Source of the DNA: Catalinimonas alkaloidigena | Lineage (GTDB): Bacteria; Bacteroidota; Bacteroidia; Cytophagales; Cyclobacteriaceae | Assembly (NCBI RefSeq): GCF_029504655.1 | Contig: NZ_JAQFIL010000001.1 | Location: 6,639,001-6,703,000, forward strand | Reading direction: 5' to 3' | Length of the DNA stretch: 64,000 bases | Part shown: piece after piece, positions 44,584-52,949 of the stretch | Numbering within the stretch: the first letter of the stretch is position 1 | How the letters are laid out: the number at the start of each line of letters is the position of its first letter | The notes under the pieces: generated by a model | What the model saw: the letters and a program-made list of their open reading frames with translations, nothing else | The model's database searches: none | Told to the model about the DNA's origin: nothing | Translations under genes and position numbers: made by a program

Positions 44584-46491
44584 CTAGCCGAACAATGAGC
44601 TGGTAAAAGAAATTCTGATCTTCAACTGAAAGTTTTCTATCGTTTTTAATATTTCTCTTAAAGTAACGCGCTCTATTTTTGTAAGACTGTTTATATCCAC
44701 CAGGTTATCCGGTTCTGCTTTATCGTGAATCAGTTGTACAGCCTGCTTTTTCAGCCGCATGCCCATCAGGTAATAGTAGGATTGCATCAGCTCATGATAC
44801 TCGCTTTCAGTAAACACCTTCTGATCTCGTAACATTTCTATCCTCTCTCCGGTATTGGTTTTAAAGATTCTGTGTTTTAGAGCAAATACCCTTACCAAAT
44901 CCACTATAGGTGTCATGGTCTTTTTGATGTTAAACACATCTCTTTGTCCTTCCTGAAAAGTTTTAATGTTTTTGAAGAAAGTAAGCGGGGGTTCGTACTG
45001 CAGGGCATTCTTGCCGATATGATAAAAAAATCTCTCCAGGGGCCTTTGTAACTCTTTATCCAGAAAATTTTTCAGCTCCAACATGATTGCTTCTTCGCCA
45101 TACAGAAAGCGGCAGTCAAAAAAGGTAGAGATATTGATCACTGTTTCCGGAATAGCTTCAGATATCCATTCCGCATAGTTTCTTTTCCAGTGTGAAAGGG
45201 AATGGGTCCACTTAGGGTTCTTAGCCATGAAGCCGCCGGTACAGAAGCTAAAACCTATATGATCCAGGCGGGCACTGACCAGCTCAGCAAATCGCAAAAA
45301 ATAAGCTCTTACTTCTTCTCTATGCTCGTTGGCTTTATCTTCATAAATAATCGCATTATCCTGATCCGTTTTGAGCGTCTGCTCTTTACGCCCTTCACTT
45401 CCCAATGCCATAAAAACAAACTTAGCCGGAGGCTCACCAATTTCTGCAATGACGCTTTCTATCACTTTCACCAGTATGGCATCCGAAACAGTGGTGATCA
45501 CCTGGTTGACAATCTCTGCTCTTACTCCCCTGCTCAGCAACTGAAACACCATTTCAGGTACTTTATCCCATTTTTCTTTAAGCTCATCCACCGACAAAGC
45601 CAGCTTCACCGATTGAATAAATACAAAGGGAGATTGAGCCTGCTCACTTAACAGCCGGTTACGACTCAGAAAGCCGGTATACTCGCCAGCACGACTGATC
45701 AGCAGATAGCGAATTTTAGCGCTGAACATCAGCAATATAGCTTCATACACATACTGCTGGTCATCAATGGAAACAATGGGGTTATCCATAACCTCTGAGA
45801 CAGGTAAATCTGCGCTTTTTTGCCGAGCAATCACATTATCCCTCAGCGAGATATCTGTCACATAGCCAACAATTTCTCCCTGACCATCTGTAACAAAGAG
45901 GCAGCTCGTTTTCTTCTCTCCCATTACGCTGGCCACTTCATGTACCGGTGTAGTATGGGGGCAGGAAATAAGTTCACGGGGGCTAACTGACTCAATTTTA
46001 CGGGAATAGAGCTGATCGGAGGCGATATAGTTTTCTTCAAAAGTCTGGGACTGTTTGACAAAATGAACATATTCGTCTTCCATCATACGCTTGCCAAACT
46101 CAACGGTAAAATGATGGAAGAATTGATCATAAGCACGGCACAAGGCCTTAAACTCATTTCTGGGCAGAAAGTATACGAGTGTCCCTTTTTTGGCAATCAC
46201 AGTACGTATGGACTTTTTCTTATTCAGCAGCACTGAGACGCCCCCATAGCAGATACCCCTACCAAATTGCTCAACCATACGCTTATTGTAAGTGCTATCG
46301 TAGAAAAAAGCTTCGTACTCGCCCTCTACAATAATATCTACTCCTTTCATCTTGGTTTTTTCCTGCAGGTAGATAACGGTCTCTTTCTTATACCTTACTT
46401 CCTGTAGTATATCTGCTATGCTTTCCAGCACTTCTTCCGGGAGTAGATCAAAAGGCTTAACGCTGCTTAAAAATCGGGCTTTGTCATTCAT
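44584..46491 (-). CDS. cNMP-binding / CBS / DUF294 putative nucleotidyltransferase
   Basis: A 635-aa cytoplasmic regulator. Order: cyclic-nucleotide-binding fold (about 5-130, GRGICYGGVSVLLNKKKSIRT), a CBS pair (about 170-290), a DUF294 nucleotidyltransferase core (GSEGRKEQTLKTDQDNA, 364-380, with the acidic TDQD metal motif) and a DUF294 C-terminal helical domain. In other bacteria such proteins flank acetate-uptake or exonuclease genes and are thought to modify or sense nucleotides, but the reaction is not known. The start overlaps the stop of the upstream exonuclease by 4 nt, so the two are co-translated. Confidence 0.93.
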   Translation of the reverse strand: MNDKARFLSSVKPFDLLPEEVLESIADILQEVRYKKETVIYLQEKTKMKGVDIIVEGEYEAFFYDSTYNKRMVEQFGRGICYGGVSVLLNKKKSIRTVIAKKGTLVYFLPRNEFKALCRAYDQFFHHFTVEFGKRMMEDEYVHFVKQSQTFEENYIASDQLYSRKIESVSPRELISCPHTTPVHEVASVMGEKKTSCLFVTDGQGEIVGYVTDISLRDNVIARQKSADLPVSEVMDNPIVSIDDQQYVYEAILLMFSAKIRYLLISRAGEYTGFLSRNRLLSEQAQSPFVFIQSVKLALSVDELKEKWDKVPEMVFQLLSRGVRAEIVNQVITTVSDAILVKVIESVIAEIGEPPAKFVFMALGSEGRKEQTLKTDQDNAIIYEDKANEHREEVRAYFLRFAELVSARLDHIGFSFCTGGFMAKNPKWTHSLSHWKRNYAEWISEAIPETVINISTFFDCRFLYGEEAIMLELKNFLDKELQRPLERFFYHIGKNALQYEPPLTFFKNIKTFQEGQRDVFNIKKTMTPIVDLVRVFALKHRIFKTNTGERIEMLRDQKVFTESEYHELMQSYYYLMGMRLKKQAVQLIHDKAEPDNLVDINSLTKIERVTLREILKTIENFQLKIRISFTSSLFG

Positions 46492-47186
46492 AGCAGAAAA
46501 AAGATAAGTAGCATGAAAAACAATAGGGCTAGGATGATATAAACGTAGATTTCATTTTTTGTTTTAGATGGCTCATCTGCCTGCACAGCTTCCTGCCTGC
46601 TTATCTTCTCTTCATTGAGATCTTCCCTTTCCCGCATGATAAAAAAACAAGTGGCAGTAGCCTGGGCATCAGTCAAAGCATTATGCGGCTTAGCCAGGGG
46701 CTTTTGCGTAAGTCTTTTGTACAGTTCACCCAGACTCAGATACTTTCTGAAGGGATAGCGAATGTAATCATTCGTGGCCTTCATGGTACAAAAAGCAGGT
46801 AATGCTGGTATAGGGTTATCTAGCTGTGTGCGGAAAAACTCTACCCCCAGCATATGGTAATCCAGTTTTACATAATGCCCTATGAGCAGGGGCTGAAACG
46901 CTTCTAAGTCCTGTTTCAATTGCTGCATCACCTCATATCTGCTATGGCCATTTTCCAGCAAATAGGATCTGCTGATGCCATGTATCTCTTGCGAGGCTCT
47001 GCTGATCTCAAAGTCATCATCACGGATGTAGTAATTTTCTTCTTTTACAAATTGTCCATCCTGAGTATAGACTACCCACGCCAGCTGCACAATGTAAGGC
47101 CATTGGGAATTGTCGGCATAGGAAGCATCCCAATCTTTAGGTATGCCGGAGGTCTCGGTGTCTACAAAAAGTAAATAATCTCTCAC
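46488..47186 (-). CDS. DEDDh 3'-5' exonuclease with C-terminal membrane anchor
   Basis: A 232-aa protein. The exonuclease domain (1-180) has motif I VDTETSG (Asp9, Glu11), motif II around GHYVKLDYHMLGVE, and motif III KPHNALTDAQAT with the His of the DEDDh group, like the epsilon subunit of DNA polymerase III. After a charged linker it ends in one hydrophobic segment (IYVYIILALLFFMLLIFFLL), so the nuclease would be tethered to the inner membrane facing the cytoplasm. Its stop overlaps the cNMP/CBS/DUF294 gene start by 4 nt. Confidence 0.92.
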   Translation of the reverse strand: MRDYLLFVDTETSGIPKDWDASYADNSQWPYIVQLAWVVYTQDGQFVKEENYYIRDDDFEISRASQEIHGISRSYLLENGHSRYEVMQQLKQDLEAFQPLLIGHYVKLDYHMLGVEFFRTQLDNPIPALPAFCTMKATNDYIRYPFRKYLSLGELYKRLTQKPLAKPHNALTDAQATATCFFIMREREDLNEEKISRQEAVQADEPSKTKNEIYVYIILALLFFMLLIFFLL

Positions 47187-47236
47187 CGCCTCAAATTACC
47201 AAAAAATTATTCATCCGGCAGCAGACCCTCTTTAAA

Positions 47237-47268
47237 GCTTAGCATATCACCAGAAACGTTTGCTAAGC
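47237..47268. promoter_or_regulatory. 8-bp inverted repeat between divergent genes
   Basis: GCTTAGCA (47237-47244) and TGCTAAGC (47261-47268) are a perfect inverted repeat with a 16-nt spacer, between the divergent exonuclease and amidohydrolase genes. No T-run follows on either strand, so an operator or mRNA hairpin is more likely than a terminator. Confidence 0.4.
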
Positions 47269-47368
47269 ATTCGGGGGATCTTTCATTTTGATACAAATTT
47301 TCTACCATTTATTATGATTTATTGAGTAAACTGGCTTATCCTTACCATATAATTCTCAAACACTAACA

Positions 47369-48619
47369 ATGCACAAACTATCTTTATTCTTTTCTGCTTT
47401 GGCATGCTTGCTCACGATCACTGCCAAAGCCCAGACATACGATATTGTAATTAAAGGAGGACACCTTATTGACCCCAAAAACAATATTAACGAAACGATG
47501 GATATTGCCATCAACGATGGTACCATTGCCCGAGTAGCCAAAAATATTGATACTTCTCAGGCTACTCAGGTGGTTACTGCTGATGATATGTACATCACTC
47601 CCGGCCTGATTGATATGCATACCCATAATTTTTGGGGTACCGAGCTTGACCAGGCTTACATGAATGGTCCTAATGCCGTAGCACCGGACGGTTTTACTTT
47701 TCGTAATGGCGTGACTACCGTAGTAGACGCAGGAAGCTCCGGTTGGCGTACTTTTCCTGACTTCAAAGCACAAACTATTGACATTTCCAAAACCAGAGTA
47801 CTGGCTTTCCTGAACATCGTAGGTGAAGGCATGAGAGGCGGCCCTTTTGAGCAAAGCATCAAAGATATGGATGCCGAGGTGGCTGGTAATTTTGCCAAAG
47901 AACATGCGGAAGATATTGTAGGCATAAAACTGGCTCATTACAACAGGCATGAGTGGACGCCTACCGATAGAGCTGTGGAGGCAGGAAAAATCGCTGATAT
48001 CCCGGTCATGGTTGACTTTGGAGGCAGCAATCCTCCTCTTTCTATCGAAGAACTTTTTATGGAGCACCTTCGTCCCGGCGACATCTTTACACACTGCTAT
48101 GGCGAATTGGATAGCCGGGAAGCCATCGTAAACCGTGAAACTAAAAAGGTAAAGCCTTTTGTATGGGATGCCCGAGAGCAGGGAATTATCTTTGACGTAG
48201 GCTATGGAGGCATCAGCTTTGCCTACTCCCAGGCAATTCCCGCGGTAGAGCAGGACTTTACTCCCAGCACTATCAGTACGGATTTGCATATTGGTAGTAT
48301 GAACAACGCCATGAAAGATATGCTGAGTGTGATGTCCAAATTTCTGAACATGGGGATGGACGTGCAGTCTGTTATTACGGCCAGTACCTGGAAGCCTGCT
48401 CAGGTTATTCAGAGAGAGGAACTGGGACACCTTACGGAAGGTGCTCCTGCCGATGTAGCTATCCTGACCATAAGAGAAGGAGACTTTGGTTTCTTTGATT
48501 ATACCGGCTACAGAGTGGAAGGGGATCAGAAGTTTGAATGCCAGATGACCATCCGCGAGGGAAAGATTGTGTATGACCTGAACGGCATTGCTGATCCGGT
48601 TACCCTGAGAGGCAGATAA
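47369..48619 (+). CDS. Secreted amidohydrolase/deacetylase family metallohydrolase
   Basis: A 416-aa protein with a signal peptide (cut after AKA-Q). The amidohydrolase fold: LIDPKNNINETMDIAINDG, metal HxH in GLIDMHTHNFWG, bridging Lys in VGIKLAHYNRHEW, HCYGE and the catalytic Asp in STDLHIGSM. The family includes the putative deacetylases close to dihydroorotase; natural substrate is unknown. Ends in a terminator hairpin at 48645. The 468-codon frame on the opposite strand is a shadow. Confidence 0.92.
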   Translation: MHKLSLFFSALACLLTITAKAQTYDIVIKGGHLIDPKNNINETMDIAINDGTIARVAKNIDTSQATQVVTADDMYITPGLIDMHTHNFWGTELDQAYMNGPNAVAPDGFTFRNGVTTVVDAGSSGWRTFPDFKAQTIDISKTRVLAFLNIVGEGMRGGPFEQSIKDMDAEVAGNFAKEHAEDIVGIKLAHYNRHEWTPTDRAVEAGKIADIPVMVDFGGSNPPLSIEELFMEHLRPGDIFTHCYGELDSREAIVNRETKKVKPFVWDAREQGIIFDVGYGGISFAYSQAIPAVEQDFTPSTISTDLHIGSMNNAMKDMLSVMSKFLNMGMDVQSVITASTWKPAQVIQREELGHLTEGAPADVAILTIREGDFGFFDYTGYRVEGDQKFECQMTIREGKIVYDLNGIADPVTLRGR

Positions 48620-48644
48620 GCTTATGATGAAATTGGATTGATGG

Positions 48645-48679
48645 TAAGCCGTTCCGTTTAAGGATGGCTTATTTTTTTT
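48645..48679 (+). terminator. Intrinsic terminator of the amidohydrolase gene
   Basis: TAAGCC (48645-48650) pairs with GGCTTA (48666-48671) over a 15-nt loop and is followed by eight T. It reaches into the longest frame of the next gene, which supports a later start there. Confidence 0.75.
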
Positions 48680-48746
48680 GCATCGTACGGAAGGTGTTTT
48701 TTTCATCAGAATACAACATATTGCCAGTGGTATAACTTCTACTGAA

Positions 48747-49655
48747 ATGCTCAAATTTTTCTGCCCCGCCGCTGCTTTACTATTATTCATATTGGCTGCC
48801 TGTAAACCAACTTCTCAGGAAGAAAAGACACTAAATCAGTTAAGCGCTGATATTGAAGCTGAACTCACTGAAACCGAAGGTACTTTTGCGGTGGCCTTCA
48901 AAAACCTGCAGGGGCAGGAAGAAGAACTGCTTATCAATGCTAAAGAAAATTTCCATGCTGCCAGCACCATGAAAACTCCCGTACTGCTGGAAGTTTACAA
49001 ACAGGCAGAAGCCGGAAAATTTAGCCTGGACGATTCACTCACTGTCAAAAATGAATTTAAGAGCATTGTAGACAGCAGTCTTTACTCGCTCAACCCTGAT
49101 GATGATTCTTATAACTTGCTGTATGAGCAGATCGGTGAGCAGCAAAGCATTGGCGACCTGACTTACAATATGATCATCGCCAGCAGTAATCTGGCTACCA
49201 ATATTGTGATTGAACTGGTAGGCGCGGATAATACTACCCAAAGTATGCGGGAGCTAGGAGCTGATGATATACAGGTGCTTCGTGGGGTAGAAGATACCAA
49301 AGCCTACCGGCAGGGGCTTAGCAATACCACCACCGCTTATGACCTGATGGTGATGTTTGAAGCTATTGCCAAAGGAGAGGCTGTCAGTCAGGAGGCCAGC
49401 GAGGAGATGATAGATATTTTGCTGGACCAGAAATTTAATAAAATGATTCCGGCCAAGCTGCCGGAAGATGTGAAGGTAGCCCACAAAACCGGCTGGATCA
49501 CCGGTGTTCATCATGACTCGGGAATTGTCTTCTTGCCCGATGGCCGTAAGTATGTGCTGGTGCTGCTTTCTAAAGAACTAAGTGATGAAGAAGCAGGTGT
49601 AGAAACGCTCGCTACAGTCTCCAAAATGATCTATGACTATGTACAGGAAAAATAA
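48747..49655 (+). CDS. Class A beta-lactamase-fold serine hydrolase, lipoprotein
   Basis: 302 aa from the ATG at 48747; the upstream in-frame ATG at 48678 would run through a terminator. Lipoprotein signal LFILAAC (Cys19). Motifs: S-x-x-K in Ser73-T-M-Lys76 (HAASTMKTP), an SSN in MIIASSNLATN instead of the usual SDN, and KTG in VAHKTGWITG. A glutamate like that of class A lactamases may be in LRGVEDTKAY. It could be a D,D-peptidase-like enzyme or a low-level beta-lactamase. Confidence 0.88.
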   Translation: MLKFFCPAAALLLFILAACKPTSQEEKTLNQLSADIEAELTETEGTFAVAFKNLQGQEEELLINAKENFHAASTMKTPVLLEVYKQAEAGKFSLDDSLTVKNEFKSIVDSSLYSLNPDDDSYNLLYEQIGEQQSIGDLTYNMIIASSNLATNIVIELVGADNTTQSMRELGADDIQVLRGVEDTKAYRQGLSNTTTAYDLMVMFEAIAKGEAVSQEASEEMIDILLDQKFNKMIPAKLPEDVKVAHKTGWITGVHHDSGIVFLPDGRKYVLVLLSKELSDEEAGVETLATVSKMIYDYVQEK

Positions 49656-49661
49656 AGCAGT

Positions 49662-50063
49662 TTATTTAGAGGAATTGCACAACTCCATTAAGATCTGTAC
49701 GGCTTTCTTTCCATCTTTTTTGTCAACAAAAATATGGTCATGATAATAACCGGCGATCACATTGCAGCTGATATGGTGCTTAGCCAGCGCCGCTGAAAAG
49801 TGGGCAGTGAGTCCCACAGCTTCCAGAGAAGAACGAACCATCAAGGTAATCCACGAAGCGACATATTCATAAGAGAGCCTGTATTCGTCTGCCTTTTTCT
49901 TTTCCATCACTAGCGTCGTGCCTTCCGCTTCCTTAAATTCACCCACCGTATCCGCACGATCAATTTTATTGATATCTTTAACTGTAACAAAGACGTATGC
50001 TCCCTCATTGAGTCTGGGCGTCATATTTTTTACCAAGTCTGCCAGCTTAGTCTCTCCGCTCAT
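49662..50063 (-). CDS. ACT-domain protein (DUF2241 type)
   Basis: A 133-aa cytoplasmic protein with two ACT-like halves: the first (LNEGAYVFVTVKD..EGTTLVMEKKKAD) and the second (WITLMVRSSLEAVGLTAHFSAALAKHHISCNVIAGYYHDHIFVD). Such proteins bind amino acids or small ligands; no effector is known. Convergent with the preceding hydrolase gene, 6 nt apart, and 27 nt after the peptidase gene on the same strand. Confidence 0.9.
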   Translation of the reverse strand: MSGETKLADLVKNMTPRLNEGAYVFVTVKDINKIDRADTVGEFKEAEGTTLVMEKKKADEYRLSYEYVASWITLMVRSSLEAVGLTAHFSAALAKHHISCNVIAGYYHDHIFVDKKDGKKAVQILMELCNSSK

Positions 50064-50090
50064 AAGTATCAGGATTAATAATTTCGCTAG

Positions 50091-51572
50091 CTATTGCCCG
50101 TACAGCGCTTTACCGGCCGACTCATATTTATCGCCTTCTTTCCAGAAAGGATTTTGCTCTGCATTAGCGATTTTATCCGCAGCTATCACAAAGGCCTCGC
50201 ACACTTTTTCTACATAGTCAAAGTTCATGCTGTCTGCTTCATCCGCCAGTTGATGGTAGTATTTCATGATCTCCGCGTCAAAAGCTGTAATGCCGGGAGC
50301 TAAAGTAACCGCCGGCACACCCAGCTTCGCAAAATTAACATTGTCTGAGCGGTCAAAAAGGTTTTGTTCAGGCACCGGATCGGGAATGGCTTCCAGGCCT
50401 ACGGCTTCTGCCGCAGCCTGTATTTGTGCATCCGTAGAGGTTCTCCCCAAACCTATAGCAGTTACGACAGTAGTATCATTATAACCTGCGCCATCCGTAT
50501 TGAGGTTAAATACAACCTGATGCATAGGAATAAGCGGATGCTCTACATACCACTGGCTTCCCAATAGCCCTTTTTCTTCGGCGGTGACAGCCAGAAATAG
50601 CACCGAACGTTTAGGTGGCTGCTGACCAAAGTACTTAGCAGCGCTAATTATTGAAGCTACCCCTATGCCATTGTCTCTGGCACCATTGTAAATAGAATCT
50701 TCCAGGTTTTTACCCTCAGCAACCCCTACATGGTCATAATGCGCTGACAACAATACATATTTGTCTTTAAGCTGGGGATCGCTGCCCTCTACCATGCCTA
50801 CTACATTTTGAGAGATGATTTCCTCATCCACTTTACCTGAAATCTGCATATCAACTTCGGTACTACCTGACGCAAAAGCATTTACATGTATATTTTCCGG
50901 ATCATTGACAAGGAGGTAGGGCATCGCTCTATCTTCTGCGCTGCCTTCGCTCAAAGTCAACCTTTCGGCATTCATGTAGCGCACCAGCAGGTTCCAGGGG
51001 ATTTGGTTGGACTTATATAATTCTATCATGCCTTTGCCACCGTTCTCCTGCACACGTTTCAGCTTTTCCTGTCCGTCACCAATAAAGCCTGTACTGCTGC
51101 TTACGCCCGGCAGCCCTGCTTTTACCACTACTATTTTCCCTGTTATGTCTTTACCTTCAAAATCTTCTTCCGTGCCAAAGTTCAGGTAAATGGTTTCGCC
51201 ACTTAGTTCCCCATTTTTTCCCTGCAAAACCAGCAGATCTTCCATTAAACTTAATGACTGATTACCATAGCTAAGGCCGGCTTCTTTGGCAGGTTCTTGT
51301 CGGAGTAGGTGTACCGACTGAAAATAACCATCCGCCCCTTCTACCTGCTTTACACCATAGCTTTCCATCTGGGCAGCAATAAAACGTGCGGCAATGTCAA
51401 GCTCAGGAGAGCCGGTATCTCTTCCTTTCAACTCATCGGAGGCCAGGAAACGGATGTTGGCTTCTACTTCGCTTTTGTGTATGCTGGAAGTAATCTGATC
51501 TTCTTGTGCCTTCGCTAGCAGGAAAGAAAAAAGCAGACCAGCAATCAATAGCACTTTATAAATGATATGCAT
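50091..51572 (-). CDS. M28 family zinc aminopeptidase, secreted
   Basis: 493 aa from the ATG at 51572, which directly opens the signal peptide (LLIAGLLFSFLLAKAQ); the longer frame to 51695 has no such start. A PA domain lies in the middle (about 110-235) and the M28 peptidase after it: HYDHVG, ARDNGIGVASII, TAEEKGLLGSQWY, NTDGAGY and a final YYHQLADEAD give the two-zinc ligands His, Asp, Glu, Asp, His. It would trim peptides in the periplasm or outside. The ACT-protein gene follows on the same strand. Confidence 0.95.
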   Translation of the reverse strand: MHIIYKVLLIAGLLFSFLLAKAQEDQITSSIHKSEVEANIRFLASDELKGRDTGSPELDIAARFIAAQMESYGVKQVEGADGYFQSVHLLRQEPAKEAGLSYGNQSLSLMEDLLVLQGKNGELSGETIYLNFGTEEDFEGKDITGKIVVVKAGLPGVSSSTGFIGDGQEKLKRVQENGGKGMIELYKSNQIPWNLLVRYMNAERLTLSEGSAEDRAMPYLLVNDPENIHVNAFASGSTEVDMQISGKVDEEIISQNVVGMVEGSDPQLKDKYVLLSAHYDHVGVAEGKNLEDSIYNGARDNGIGVASIISAAKYFGQQPPKRSVLFLAVTAEEKGLLGSQWYVEHPLIPMHQVVFNLNTDGAGYNDTTVVTAIGLGRTSTDAQIQAAAEAVGLEAIPDPVPEQNLFDRSDNVNFAKLGVPAVTLAPGITAFDAEIMKYYHQLADEADSMNFDYVEKVCEAFVIAADKIANAEQNPFWKEGDKYESAGKALYGQ

Positions 51573-51708
51573 GTGGTGTATGTAAGTTAGGTTAATGTCC
51601 CCTTGCCAAACCCAGTGAAAGATACGATTAATCCTAAATAAACTAATCCCTCCTTCTTGAGTCCAAAATATGTTTTCTTTAGTTAAAAGCAGCAACTAGC
51701 CTTTATTG

Positions 51709-52800
51709 TTAAACTGCCTTTCCATATGCACTTTCGTTGTCAGCATCAGCATCCTGCCCGCTGACGAATAGTGTGCGCGTAGGGTAGGCAAATTCTACGC
51801 CCATGTTCTGAAACTCTTCAAAAATACGCAGATTGATCTCCTGCTGTACATCCATATATTGATTGTAATCTGCACTGAGGATATAGTATACCACCTCAAA
51901 GTCCAGACTAGACTCACCATAGGCCTGAAAGTGTGCTCTGTCAAACTGGGTAAGCTCCTGAGATTCTACTGCTGCTTTTAATACTGAAGGGATTTTTTTG
52001 ACCTGCTCCAGCGTAGTCTGATAGATCACGTTGACCTTAAAAACGATCCGGCGTCTTTCCATACGTTTGTAATTGTGTATCCGCGAGCTGGTCAGGTCAC
52101 TGTTTGAAAACACCAGTTGTTCACCCGATAAGCTCTTTACTCTCGTTGTTTTAATACCAATATACTCCACTACCCCCATCTTATTGTCAATGATAATGAA
52201 ATCACCAATCTCAAAAGGGCGGTCAAAAAAGATGACGAAGTAGTTGAAAAGGTCTCCCAGGATATTTTGCGCTGCCAGTGCGATGGCGATACCACCTATT
52301 CCCAAACCGGCGATCATAGCCGTTACATCTATGCCCATATTATCGAGCAGCACCAGTATACCTCCTATCCAGATGAAGATATTGATGATCAGCATAACCC
52401 CGCCCAGCTGCTTTACTTTTTCTTCTCCATTTTCCTGTTTGCGAACATAGGTTCTCAACAGCATCAGTAGCGTAGTAGAAATAAAGCGGACGGCAAAAAA
52501 CACAACAAAAACCAGCGTGGCTACTCTAAGAATATCCGCTACCTGATCAGAGAGGTGCAACGTTTTGATACTTAAATAAATGACGATAAAATGTAAGACA
52601 GGTACCCCAAAACGGTCAATGCTTTCAATGAGATAGTCATCAATTACATTATCAGTCTGTTGGGTTAATTTTTTAAGCCTGTTGTCAATAACGTGATTGA
52701 TGATTCTCACCAGGATGATACCGAGAATGATCAGCCCGGCCACAATCAGATAATCTTTAACAGTGTTATCGTAGTAAGTTCTTTCCAAAAATTCTTGCAT
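51709..52800 (-). CDS. Small-conductance mechanosensitive channel (MscS family)
   Basis: 363 aa from the ATG at 52800 (MQEFLERTYYDNTVKDYL). N-terminal membrane helices, then the pore-lining helix and its extension: AGLGIGGIAIALAAQNILGDLFNYFVIFFDRPFEIGDFI, exactly the MscS signature, and a cytoplasmic beta/vestibule domain (DNKMGVVEYIGIKTTRVKSLSGEQLVFSNSDL). It releases solutes on hypo-osmotic shock. Monocistronic. Confidence 0.95.
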   Translation of the reverse strand: MQEFLERTYYDNTVKDYLIVAGLIILGIILVRIINHVIDNRLKKLTQQTDNVIDDYLIESIDRFGVPVLHFIVIYLSIKTLHLSDQVADILRVATLVFVVFFAVRFISTTLLMLLRTYVRKQENGEEKVKQLGGVMLIINIFIWIGGILVLLDNMGIDVTAMIAGLGIGGIAIALAAQNILGDLFNYFVIFFDRPFEIGDFIIIDNKMGVVEYIGIKTTRVKSLSGEQLVFSNSDLTSSRIHNYKRMERRRIVFKVNVIYQTTLEQVKKIPSVLKAAVESQELTQFDRAHFQAYGESSLDFEVVYYILSADYNQYMDVQQEINLRIFEEFQNMGVEFAYPTRTLFVSGQDADADNESAYGKAV

Positions 52801-52949
52801 AGCTTGGTATGATAGTTTGATCGCACAATATAACAGCCCCATCAAAGGCAATCAACCTCCCAGGCGCAAAAGCACGCTATACGAATTTGTTTAACTTCTT
52901 TATTCCTAATTATTTTTATCATACCCTCCTACAGTTTATTTTGCGAATA

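Noticed and set aside
47384..48790. 468-codon frame on the minus strand
   Set aside because: It lies exactly opposite a clear amidohydrolase gene with metal motifs; the minus-strand protein has no family-like pattern.
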